DNA from: Saprospiraceae bacterium
GTDB taxonomy: Bacteria > Bacteroidota > Bacteroidia > Chitinophagales > Saprospiraceae
Assembly: GCA_020436935.1 (NCBI GenBank)
Contig: JAGQWX010000019.1
Location: forward strand, 1-64,000
DNA length: 64,000 nt
Direction of reading: 5' to 3'
Position numbers and translations under genes: made by a program. Below, one piece after another: positions 57,499-64,000 of the stretch. How positions within the stretch are numbered: the first letter of the stretch is position 1; each line of letters starts with the position of its first letter. Below the pieces are notes generated by a model, which was not told the DNA's origin, searched no databases, and saw only the letters and a list, made by a program, of their open reading frames with translations.

Positions 57499-57529
57499 AA
57501 ATCATAGATGACTATGGTAAAGACCCAAA

Positions 57530-57895
57530 CTAAAAAGGTTGCACTTTTTTACGGGATTCTTCTTTTTCAGCTTTCCTGTCCATGAGCATGAAATCAGTGA
57601 CAACCACCTCTGCCACTTTTTGCTCCTTGCCATTTTTGTCTTCGTAGGTTCTGTACTGGATACTTCCATTTACAACAACAGAAGCACCCTTTGTTAACAC
57701 TTTAGTCATTAATTCTGCTTGCAAGCCCCACGCAATCAGATTGTGCCATTGGGTTTCTTTTTGCAATTCACCTTTTGCATTTTTAAAGGAGCTGGAGGTC
57801 GCCAGAGAAACATTGGCTTTTTTATTACCACTCTTAAATGTGTACAAGTTTACATCCTGACCAAGGTTGCCAATAAGTCTAACTGCATTGTTCAT
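57530..57895 (-). CDS. ssb: Single-stranded DNA-binding protein
   Basis: An OB-fold SSB of about 121 residues from the ATG at 57895; an ATG at 57904 is also in frame. The fold is shown by MNNAVRLIGNLGQDVNLYTFKSGNKKANVSLATSSSF, WHNLIAWGLQAELMTKVLTKGASVVVNGSIQYRTYEDKNGKEQKVAEVVVTDFMLMD. The usual glycine-rich linker is absent and the C-terminus reads KEESRKKVQPF. The terminal Pro-Phe is retained but the acidic tip that recruits partners is replaced by basic residues. This suggests an accessory or specialised SSB rather than the main replication one. Confidence 0.92.
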   Translation of the reverse strand: MNNAVRLIGNLGQDVNLYTFKSGNKKANVSLATSSSFKNAKGELQKETQWHNLIAWGLQAELMTKVLTKGASVVVNGSIQYRTYEDKNGKEQKVAEVVVTDFMLMDRKAEKEESRKKVQPF

Positions 57896-58010
57896 CGTTC
57901 TCATCTTTTTAAAGTTTGTGCCTTTTGTGGGCGGGTTAATGTTTAATAATCAAATAAGCTTTTTCGATTGATCAATTCGATGTTGCAAATCTCTGGCGGC
58001 TTTTTTTATT

Positions 58011-58070
58011 TATCCGTTTTTAAACGTTTATAAACGTTTATAAGCGTTTATAAACGTTTATAAACGGATA
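58011..58070. repeat. 60-bp near-palindrome of 10-bp phased TTTATAAACG units
   Basis: Successive TTTATAAACG units, one carrying AAGCG, run head to tail at exactly 10 bp and are closed by TATCCG on the left and CGGATA on the right. Each junction CGTTTATAAACG is itself a palindrome, so the block is almost fully self-complementary. It sits between the divergent ssb and DUF305 genes. A second near-palindrome, TCGATTGATCAATTCGA, lies at 57964-57980. The rest of 57896-58207 shows no gene. Confidence 0.85.
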
Positions 58071-58207
58071 TATCGATGAAAATCAACAACTTATGAAAAC
58101 GCATATTTTCAAAATATTTTAAAGAACATTGATTCTAAATTCAAAGAATTGATCTTTTACCCCAGGATAGGCGTCATATAATTAAACGCACATCAATTAC
58201 TCATTCA

Positions 58208-58663
58208 ATGAAAAAGTCAAATTATTCAAGATTCTTACTCATGTTGGCATTGTCAGGAATCTCCATGTACATCACAATGTATTTTAATACTTATGAAATG
58301 AGTCATGTATTTTATAGCTGGACCAGGATGTATATGACCTTGATTGGCCTTGGGGGTATGGCCATCATTATGTTTTTATTTATGAAGGATATGTACAAGA
58401 ACAAAATGAAGAATACTTTGATAGTGATTGGGAGTCTATTGATGATGACGCTGGCTACATTGCTCGTCCGGACGCAGGTTCCTATCGATGACCTTAAATG
58501 GATGAAAGCTATGATTCCGCATCACTCCATAGCCATTCTCACCAGTGGTCGAGCAGACATCAAAGACCCCGAGGTAAAAAAACTTGCCGAGGATATCATT
58601 GAAACCCAGAAAAGAGAAATTGCTGAAATGAAGAAAATGATTGAAAGATTGGAAAATGAGTAA
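58208..58663 (+). CDS. DUF305 membrane protein
   Basis: A 151-residue protein with three hydrophobic segments (about residues 9-25, 43-60 and 68-84) followed by a helical tail with the DUF305 signature MKAMIPHHSIAILTSGRADIKDPEVKKLAEDIIETQKREIAEMKKMIERL. DUF305 is a ferritin-like four-helix family often found near copper or other metal-resistance genes, but no such genes flank it here. The MIPHHS histidines are probable metal ligands. It is followed closely by a hairpin terminator. Confidence 0.85.
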   Translation: MKKSNYSRFLLMLALSGISMYITMYFNTYEMSHVFYSWTRMYMTLIGLGGMAIIMFLFMKDMYKNKMKNTLIVIGSLLMMTLATLLVRTQVPIDDLKWMKAMIPHHSIAILTSGRADIKDPEVKKLAEDIIETQKREIAEMKKMIERLENE

Positions 58664-58694
58664 AGGCGAACAGAAATATTTTCCTGTTCGCCTT
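58662..58694 (+). terminator. Hairpin terminator after the DUF305 gene
   Basis: AAGGCGAACAG pairs with CTGTTCGCCTT around an A/T-rich loop, starting at the stop codon. The T-tract is weak, so termination may be incomplete. Confidence 0.7.
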
Positions 58695-58788
58695 GCTCTT
58701 CCATTTTTATATAAAAGGAGTTTCGAACTCGCTTTTGAAAGTCATAAATTTTGAATCGCACATCGATTAAGGGAAAGTATTTTTTAAC

Positions 58789-59286
58789 CTACATTTCATC
58801 GGAACTTGGGCCATAACTTCCCGGAATTGGAACATTCAAAAGCCTCAAATAAACGCCCAGCTGTGCCCTGTGGTGGACAACCTGAGATGCTGTATTTCTC
58901 ATTTCATCGAGCCTGGGGTTATTGGTAAAAACCATTGCTCCACTTGAAATTGGCCAAAGTTGCCAGAGGTCCACATCTCCATATTTGTCAAGACTGGCAA
59001 GTCCATTTTCAAGGCTTTCTTCAAAATGCGCCATCAATTCTGCGTTGTTGTTAATTTGTTTTGGCTTGTATTCGTTGGCTTCGAAATCAATGCCATTAGT
59101 GGTCAGGATTAATTCAAACCAAGTGGGCAGTTCTGCAATGTGTGTCACCAATTGAATGAGTTTCATACTTTTAGGGTGAGGTTGCCATTCGTACTTATCT
59201 TCAGGAATGATGCTTAAAAATTTTTTAGTAGTCTGAGCTTCCCGCTCCATTTCTCTTCTAAACATTTGAATAGGTGTGATTTCCAT
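58789..59286 (-). CDS. DinB-family protein
   Basis: A protein of about 165 residues from the ATG at 59286; the frame extends to a TTG at 59310. It matches the DinB/DUF664 four-helix metal-binding family: FRREMEREAQTTKKFLSIIPEDKYEWQPHPKSMKLIQLVTHIAELPTWF, with His in VTHIAE and the later VVHHRAQLGVYLRLLNVPIPGSYGPSSDE providing the three-histidine site. Family members include thiol transferases, and most are uncharacterised. The WYL-domain regulator upstream in the same direction commonly accompanies such small enzymes, and they may form a regulator-target pair. Confidence 0.88.
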   Translation of the reverse strand: MEITPIQMFRREMEREAQTTKKFLSIIPEDKYEWQPHPKSMKLIQLVTHIAELPTWFELILTTNGIDFEANEYKPKQINNNAELMAHFEESLENGLASLDKYGDVDLWQLWPISSGAMVFTNNPRLDEMRNTASQVVHHRAQLGVYLRLLNVPIPGSYGPSSDEM

Positions 59287-59512
59287 GATTTTATTTTTTT
59301 GTTGATACAAAGAAAATGTGGTCAGGTGACAGCCCTGTGTCAGTAGGATTTTGTGAATTCAAATTTTTTATGATTTAAAGTGATGAATTTGGCTTTTCTC
59401 ATCAGAGTAGACCAAAAACCAAGTGTATCACACTCATACCTAGGCATAAAATAAAAAGAAACAAAATGGACTTGGGAAAGCACAAACAAAAGAACCAGTT
59501 GGTCTTTACGGA

Positions 59513-60505
59513 TTAATTTTTTACAGATTCCAAATAAGCCATTCTCTCGGCTGGTGGTTGGTAATTTGAAGTATTTTCAAGAAACTTTTCAGCTATATAC
59601 CTCATTTTGCCAATCATTTCCTCGGGCTCCACTATTTCAATGGCATCCATAAAAGACATCGCCCATCTGGAAATGCTCCAAATGTTGGAAGTGAGAAAGT
59701 GGAGTTCCACTCTTTCACCCAGGTCGATTTCTTTTACAAAACCATAATAATACTTCTGGTCTCCAAAATATCTGTAGGAATGCTTACATGTGGTGAAGAC
59801 TACCTTTATCAATTCAAAATCTTTGGCCTCTTTGTTGACAAAGTCATCAAACGGAGGATGGTTTTTTGTGAACGGTTTTGAACTGAGTTCAATATTGGTG
59901 ATCCTGTCCAAACGGAAATCTCTGTAATCGTTTCTCAGTTGACAAAAGGCGATCAGCCTCCAATTGTTTCCTGTTTGAAAAACACCGATGGGTTCAACAG
60001 TGCGCAATGTGATCTCCTGACTACTGTTGGCAAAATATTCAAAATTTACAACGAATTTATGGGCTATAGCTGTGAGCAATTTTTCGAGAGGAATGGATTT
60101 ATTGGGAGGTGTAAACCTGTTTTCAATAACTTTTACATTCTTTTCGAGATTTTCAACAATGGTTTTATCCGGTCCTTTGAGGATAGCTTTAATTTTAAAT
60201 AATGCCGACTCATAACTGTTTTTCAACTCCTCATCCCCAACATTTCGGAGTAATTTAGAGGACGCAACAAAAGCCATGGCCTCTTCTCTCGTAAACATAA
60301 CAGGCGGCAACTTGTACCCATCCACGAGAGAATATCCCCTTCCTGCTTCCCCAATAATGGGAATGCCCGCCTCTTCCAGCGAACGGATGTCCCTGTACAC
60401 AGTCCTCAAACTGATGTCATATCTGTCTGCCAATTCCTGCGAAGTTACCACCTTTTTGGACTGCAGATGGATGAGCATGGATGTAATTCTATCGAATCTG
60501 TTCAT
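59513..60505 (-). CDS. YafY-type transcriptional regulator (HTH_11 + WYL domain)
   Basis: A 330-residue regulator. The N-terminal winged helix-turn-helix is VTSQELADRYDISLRTVYRDIRSLEEAGIPIIGEAGRGYSL. The WYL domain follows from about residue 140 (NFEYFANSSQEITLRTVEPIGVFQTGNNWRLIAFCQLRNDYRDFRLDRITNIELS), plus the WCX C-terminal extension. WYL domains bind ligands, often nucleic acid or nucleotides. The gene begins about 90 bases from the repeat array at 60.6 kb, whose dyads could be operator-like, but nothing in the sequence proves a link. Confidence 0.92.
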   Translation of the reverse strand: MNRFDRITSMLIHLQSKKVVTSQELADRYDISLRTVYRDIRSLEEAGIPIIGEAGRGYSLVDGYKLPPVMFTREEAMAFVASSKLLRNVGDEELKNSYESALFKIKAILKGPDKTIVENLEKNVKVIENRFTPPNKSIPLEKLLTAIAHKFVVNFEYFANSSQEITLRTVEPIGVFQTGNNWRLIAFCQLRNDYRDFRLDRITNIELSSKPFTKNHPPFDDFVNKEAKDFELIKVVFTTCKHSYRYFGDQKYYYGFVKEIDLGERVELHFLTSNIWSISRWAMSFMDAIEIVEPEEMIGKMRYIAEKFLENTSNYQPPAERMAYLESVKN

Positions 60506-60593
60506 GCCAACAAATATAATGCAAATGAAGCTTTTTGGTGAAACTTCGTTTGAAGGAAGGTCACTGGTAAAATTGTAAGTGGATGTAGGAAGC

Positions 60594-60891
60594 AGTCACA
60601 TTTACTCTACGGTGTGGAAGATGTTGACGGTGACGTATATGTCACATTTACTCCACGTTGGTGGAAGAAGAAAAGCGTGACGTATATGTCACATTTACTC
60701 CACGTTGTTGTAAGAAGATATGCGTGACGTATATGTCACATTTACTCCAAAGTAAGGGCATGATGTTGATGGTGACGTATATGTCACATTCACTCCACGT
60801 TGTTGGAAGAAGATATGCGTAACGTAACTGTCACATTTACTCCACAATGTTAGAAGTTGTTGATAGTGACGTATATGTCACATTTACTCCA
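60594..60891. repeat. Array of 26-bp dyad repeats at 47-48 bp period
   Basis: Full copies start at 60630, 60677, 60724, 60772, 60819 and 60866. A partial copy at 60594-60608 is in phase with a unit starting at 60583. Each begins with an imperfect palindrome GTGACGTATATGTCAC and continues ten conserved bases ending TACTCCA. Segments between copies are 21-22 bases and are related to each other (CGTTGTTGGAAGAAGATATGC type), unlike CRISPR spacers. The copy at 60819 is diverged in its dyad. No cas, reverse transcriptase or integrase gene is nearby. The flanks (60506-60593 and 60892-60985) contain no gene. Confidence 0.9.
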
Positions 60892-60985
60892 CACACCAGA
60901 AAGAATGCTATATGAACTTATTGATCATCTCTACGCCACTCGCAGAAACCCTGTTCATTCCATTCCTAAGCCCAAAATCCCTGAA

Positions 60986-61159
60986 TCAAATATTTTGTCT
61001 GTCCAAAAACCCAAGGATCAATAAGCCTAAAAATGCAATAAGCATAATGATCAAACCCGGAAAGATATTGAGCTCATCGAAATGCAGTGTGCGGGCGTCA
61101 AGTGCTAAGGGTAGCATGGTAATTACTGTAACCACCAATGCTTTATAATAAGCTCTCAT
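60986..61159 (-). CDS. Small membrane protein (57 residues)
   Basis: The minus-strand frame from ATG 61159 to TGA 60986-60988 reads MRAYYKALVVTVITMLPLAL, then DARTLHFDELNIFPG, then a hydrophobic LIIMLIAFLGLLILGFL and DRQNI. It has a signal-like N-terminus and a second membrane helix, as in many genuine small membrane proteins. It is not recognised by family. It lies between the repeat array and the divergent hydrogenase-maturation-protease-like gene. An overlapping plus-strand frame is less protein-like. Confidence 0.6.
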   Translation of the reverse strand: MRAYYKALVVTVITMLPLALDARTLHFDELNIFPGLIIMLIAFLGLLILGFLDRQNI

Positions 61160-61289
61160 TTTTTAGAATTTTATATTTCAAATCTAAGGCTAGATTCTCT
61201 CAGATCAACTGTTTATCGTTATCTGAAGGGGTGAGAAAAGTCATCAATTGGTCCTGAAAATGATCATAATTTGGGCTTATATTCTAAAA

Positions 61290-61796
61290 ATGTTGCCAAT
61301 GAAAAGGGAAGAGCACAAGCCGATACTCATCGTAGGGTTCGGCAATCCATCAATCAGAGAGGAATCTATTGGTATAGAAGTGGTGAAAAAAATCAGACAA
61401 CACGTATGGCCCAAACACGTGCAGTTTGAAATCAACAATAAAACAAATGATTTACCCCTGGAAGTTTTTTATGACCACGAATTTGTCATCTTTATTATCT
61501 CGGCCCATACCAATCACCCCATAGGCAATGTGAGAGGTTTTAAAGAAGTACAAGGCAGGCCTTATTACTGGACAAAGTGTTCTTTTGATATTGCGCTCAA
61601 GCGTCTGCTTGAAAAAATCCATGCCAGGAATGAAGAAACAATGATTGATCTTGTTTTGATTTCGATTGGCGGAGAGGATGAAAAAGTCCGACCAGGCAAT
61701 GAGTTTTGGAAGGCAAATTTGAAGGAAATAGAAGATAGTGTTGCTGACCTGGTATTTGATTATCTGGCTTCGCCTCGGGAAACGAGTGTTGGATAA
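61290..61796 (+). CDS. Hydrogenase maturation protease-like protein (HyaD/HycI fold)
   Basis: A protein of about 168 residues. The start is taken at ATG 61290, though 61299 is possible and an upstream TTG at 61248 is unlikely. After KREEHKPILIVGFGNPSIREESIGIEVVKKIRQ, the family motif G-x-G-N-x4-D-D-x-x-G is seen with both aspartates replaced by glutamates. VFYDHEFVIFIISAHTNHPIG stands where family members have the second metal-binding Asp and a DA/DG motif, and VLISIGGEDEKV follows. Hydrogenase large-subunit processing requires two acidic metal ligands, so this could be an altered enzyme or a repurposed protein. No hydrogenase subunit gene lies in the window. Confidence 0.7.
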   Translation: MLPMKREEHKPILIVGFGNPSIREESIGIEVVKKIRQHVWPKHVQFEINNKTNDLPLEVFYDHEFVIFIISAHTNHPIGNVRGFKEVQGRPYYWTKCSFDIALKRLLEKIHARNEETMIDLVLISIGGEDEKVRPGNEFWKANLKEIEDSVADLVFDYLASPRETSVG

Positions 61797-61905
61797 AGCA
61801 TTGATGATACCTTCTGATCTTATTTATTAATCAGTTCTCCTGATTTTTAGGAGGTATTCATGTGAATAATTGTTGTTGAAGTATTTTTACGTATTTCGAA
61901 AGCCA

Positions 61906-61936
61906 TTGACTTTCAATACAATATTCAATATATTTG
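61906..61936 (+). promoter_or_regulatory. Promoter upstream of the gene at 61953
   Basis: TTG at 61906-61908, a 20-base spacer and a perfect TATATTTG at 61929-61936 match the Bacteroidota promoter. The start codon is only 17 bases beyond the -7 box, giving a very short leader. Confidence 0.65.
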
Positions 61937-61952
61937 GCAAAAAATATATCAA

Positions 61953-62570
61953 ATGCCACCCTCAAAAAACAAACTGGACAAGCAAGTCCTGATCTATGAT
62001 GAATTCCCAAAGTTGGATGTGCAAGTAGCTTCCCCAACAAAATTGATGAACAATAAGCCCACCCAAGTCGACAGCAAATTGGAGGCCAAATGGGCAAAAG
62101 ACATGTTTAAAGACGTCGACCTCAAAAAGGTAAAAACTACGTTGACCTTATCAGCGGCTCAAACCACCATTTCCGGCAAGGCCCATCTGGAAGCTGTTGC
62201 TTGCAGAAACGTCTTTCCCACCAATCCAACCATCGAATTCCACAACGACCGCTCCGATCACTTTGGGGGCCAATTGTATTTCTGGTTGCATGGCCTGAAA
62301 GGTGGTGAGCAGATGCAATTCATCATCCAAATGACAGGATACGCAAGTGGTGGAGCTAAAATCAGAGTCGGTGCTTCTTATCCAACTTTATACTCTCTGG
62401 TGCCGATCGAAGTGCAGGGAAGCATGAACCTCACACTTGGAAATGTACTCCAGGTGGCCAGCCAACCGACAGGAGGACTTGGCCTTGTAACTCTTGAAGT
62501 CAATTTCAACAATGCCCAATATGGCAGCTGGTTGTTTTGGGATATCAAGTTCAAAAACCTGAATGAGTAA
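61953..62570 (+). CDS. Unrecognised protein, 205 residues
   Basis: No family is recognised. It has no signal peptide (MPPSKNKLDKQVLIYDEFPKLDVQ). The first 70 residues are lysine-rich and mixed. From residue about 75 the chain is strand-rich and aromatic (IEFHNDRSDHFGGQLYFWLHGLKGGEQMQFIIQMTG, YASGGAKIRVGASYPTLYSLVPIEVQG, LVTLEVNFNNAQYGSWLFWDIKFKNLNE), consistent with a beta-sandwich. A good promoter precedes it, supporting a genuine gene. It is convergent with the GMC oxidoreductase. Confidence 0.6.
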   Translation: MPPSKNKLDKQVLIYDEFPKLDVQVASPTKLMNNKPTQVDSKLEAKWAKDMFKDVDLKKVKTTLTLSAAQTTISGKAHLEAVACRNVFPTNPTIEFHNDRSDHFGGQLYFWLHGLKGGEQMQFIIQMTGYASGGAKIRVGASYPTLYSLVPIEVQGSMNLTLGNVLQVASQPTGGLGLVTLEVNFNNAQYGSWLFWDIKFKNLNE

Positions 62571-62574
62571 GGTC

Positions 62575-62715
62575 TTATATTTCTGACTTACTTATTGTAT
62601 ACTTATCGGAAATAGAATTGTCCACTTCCATGCTGCTAAAATGAACCATTTCTTCGTTGCAAATACTCGCTGGAGGTACCACTCCAGCTGCGTTTTGTGC
62701 CTCGATCTGATTCAT
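62575..62715 (-). CDS. Possible 46-residue protein or remnant
   Basis: ATG 62715 to TAA 62575-62577 encodes MNQIEAQNAAGVVPPASICN and a further 26 residues. The same frame is open upstream with residues like NILIGIWNVHFACGDK, which looks like a lipoprotein signal whose start codon is missing, immediately after the GMC stop region. It may be the remains of a lipoprotein gene or a small real gene; nothing confirms either. Confidence 0.3.
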   Translation of the reverse strand: MNQIEAQNAAGVVPPASICNEEMVHFSSMEVDNSISDKYTISKSEI

Positions 62716-62761
62716 TTTATCACCACATGCAAAATGGACATTCCATATTCCGATAAGTATA

Positions 62762-64000
62762 TTACTGAAGATTCATTTTTTTGAGTTCGGACACAGCAAA
62801 GTCTGCGGCCCGGGCTGTAAGCGCCATGTAGGTGATGGATGGATTGACGCATGAGGCTGAAGTCATGGCCGCGCCGTCGGTCACAAAAACATTTTTGCAG
62901 GCATGGACCTGGTTGAAGGCATTGAGGACAGAAGTTTTCTCCTCTCTTCCCATTCTGGCGGTGCCCATTTCGTGGATACCCAATCCGAGATGGGTGACAC
63001 GGTTGTAGGTACTAATGTTTTTAAATCCGGCGGCTTCAAGCATTTCGGCACAAGAGTTTTCGATGTCTTTGCGCATCGCCAATTCGTTTTCACCAAATGC
63101 AGCATCAAATACGATGAGCGGCACACCCCACTTGTCTTTTTTATCCGGATCGAGGTACATCCTGTTTTCTGAATTGGACAGCACTTCACCAAAACCTCCA
63201 AAACCAAACCTCCACGGCCCCGGTTTGGTAAGGCTTTCCTTGAACGAAGCACCAAAACCATCCTGATTCGTGCCCCTGCTCCAGTCCTCCCGGCTTGCCC
63301 CGCCCTGATAACCAAAGCCTCTCAGATAATTTTGTTTGTCCTCACCCCAGTTTCTGAATCTAGGAATGTACAATGCATTGGGTCTTTGTCCAAAGACATA
63401 GTCATCTTCAAATCCTTCAACCATAGCTGAGGCACCTACGCCCAACTGATGGTCCATGATGTTGCGTCCCACCTGATCGCTGTCATTGCCGAGACCGTTG
63501 GGAAATCTTTCGGATTTTGAATTGAGCAGGAGGGCAGCAGTATTCATGGCTCCGGCATTGAGGAAGATGATTTTGGCAAAATACTCAGTGACCTCCATGG
63601 TGTTTTGATCAATCACCCTCACACCGGTCGCTTTTCCTTTTTCGCCATCATAAATGATTTCTGTAGCAATCGAATCGTGGAGGATGCTGAGTTTGTTGGT
63701 CCTCATAGCAGCTGGAATCGACCCGGACAGTGAACTGTAATAGGCACCATAAGGGCAACCCCTGCTGCACTTATTCCTGTATTGACAAGATCCCCGGCCC
63801 AGGTCTGTATGTACTTGCTGTGATTGGGTAAGGTTTGCAATTCTTCCGATGGTCACTGGACGATTGAATTTGTCCTTCATCATATTTTTGAAATGTATTT
63901 CTGGAGCACTCATCGGCATTGGGGGCAGGAAATGTCCATCAGGAAGTACTTCGAGACCTTCTTTTTGTCCGCTGATGCCTACAAATTTCTCCACGTAAGT
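62762..64000 (-). CDS. GMC-type oxidoreductase (C-terminal portion, runs off the window)
   Basis: More than 410 residues of a glucose-methanol-choline oxidoreductase. The frame stays open through the window end, so the N-terminal FAD Rossmann motif is outside. Visible features: VGISGQKEGLEVLPDGHFLPPMPM, the cysteine-rich CQYRNKCSRGCPYGAYYS typical of Bacteroidota GMC enzymes, FLNAGAMNTAALLLNS, and the C-terminal LGLGIHEMGTARMG ... VTDGAAMTSASCVNPSITYMALTARAADFAV with the catalytic His/Asn pair region. Such enzymes oxidise alcohols or sugars, often with a small subunit-3 partner, which is not in view. The GTG at 63994 is not taken as its start. Confidence 0.9.
   Translation of the reverse strand, partial: TYVEKFVGISGQKEGLEVLPDGHFLPPMPMSAPEIHFKNMMKDKFNRPVTIGRIANLTQSQQVHTDLGRGSCQYRNKCSRGCPYGAYYSSLSGSIPAAMRTNKLSILHDSIATEIIYDGEKGKATGVRVIDQNTMEVTEYFAKIIFLNAGAMNTAALLLNSKSERFPNGLGNDSDQVGRNIMDHQLGVGASAMVEGFEDDYVFGQRPNALYIPRFRNWGEDKQNYLRGFGYQGGASREDWSRGTNQDGFGASFKESLTKPGPWRFGFGGFGEVLSNSENRMYLDPDKKDKWGVPLIVFDAAFGENELAMRKDIENSCAEMLEAAGFKNISTYNRVTHLGLGIHEMGTARMGREEKTSVLNAFNQVHACKNVFVTDGAAMTSASCVNPSITYMALTARAADFAVSELKKMNLQ

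Noticed and set aside
59311-59512. A 16-residue frame (MDLGKHKQKNQLVFTD) just downstream of the WYL regulator gene
   Set aside because: Too short and without promoter, conservation or feature support.
60594-60891. The array as a CRISPR locus (26-bp repeats, about 21-bp spacers)
   Set aside because: Spacers are short, related to one another, and there are no cas genes or leader; the diverged copy in the middle also argues against it.
60912-61148. A 78-residue plus-strand frame downstream of the array
   Set aside because: The opposite strand encodes a more convincing small membrane protein with signal-like start and helix; the plus frame is serine/lysine-rich without pattern.

Overview
The window looks like chromosomal DNA from a member of the Bacteroidota, probably a Saprospiria/Chitinophagia-type organism. 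The evidence is a SusC/SusD pair, several secreted proteins with type IX secretion (T9SS) sorting domains, a gliding-associated CHU_C-type C-terminus, a T9SS plug-like (DUF5103) protein, Bacteroidota promoters (TTG-N18-21-TAnnTTTG), frequent TTG/GTG starts, no Shine-Dalgarno signals, and a tmRNA tag ending NYALAA. The species placement is inference. No plasmid, phage, CRISPR-Cas or complete insertion sequence was seen.

Layout. 1-7 kb: a barrel-type surface protein, a GNAT acetyltransferase, a vanadium-haloperoxidase/PAP2-type lipoprotein, tmRNA (ssrA), a secreted sugar dehydrogenase and a GH3-family enzyme. 7-12.4 kb: an AsmA-like protein, then the T9SS plug-like protein directly abutting an M23 peptidase-like protein. 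12.7-16.2 kb: an opposite-strand unit of a DUF547 protein, an FAD pyridine-nucleotide oxidoreductase and a polyferredoxin, which reads as a membrane electron-transfer module. 16.5-30.5 kb: a nutrient-acquisition locus of SusC, SusD, terminator, two large FG-GAP/UnbV (CRTAC1-like) lipoproteins, a GH1 beta-glucosidase and a lone TonB-receptor plug lipoprotein. 30.5-36 kb: a subtilase-like T9SS protein, two tandem HExxHxxGxxH metalloprotease lipoproteins and a porT-like barrel. 36-39 kb: EngB, an acyltransferase and an ERI-1-like exonuclease packed head to tail. 39-50.6 kb: a 1816-residue adhesin-like protein, an FG-GAP T9SS protein, an LptF/G permease and a HerA/DUF853 ATPase. 50.8-58 kb: a large secreted metalloprotease, a small Hsp20-like protein and a DNA-maintenance cluster (RecQ, RadC-like, SSB). 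58-64 kb: DUF305 and DinB proteins, a WYL regulator, a repeat array, a small membrane protein, a hydrogenase-maturation-protease-like protein, an orphan protein and the C-terminal part of a GMC oxidoreductase that runs off the window.

The least explained material is non-coding. (1) An array of six full and one partial 26-bp dyad-containing repeats at a 47-48 bp period (60594-60891), with a lone 25/26 copy 59 kb away at 1231-1256. (2) A 60-bp near-palindrome of 10-bp phased TTTATAAACG units between ssb and the DUF305 gene. (3) A 102-bp segment bounded by perfect 11-bp inverted repeats (44847-44948) resembling a miniature inverted-repeat element. (4) Five TTTAGGG-type heptamers between the divergent GH3 and AsmA genes. 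None matches a family I can name with confidence.
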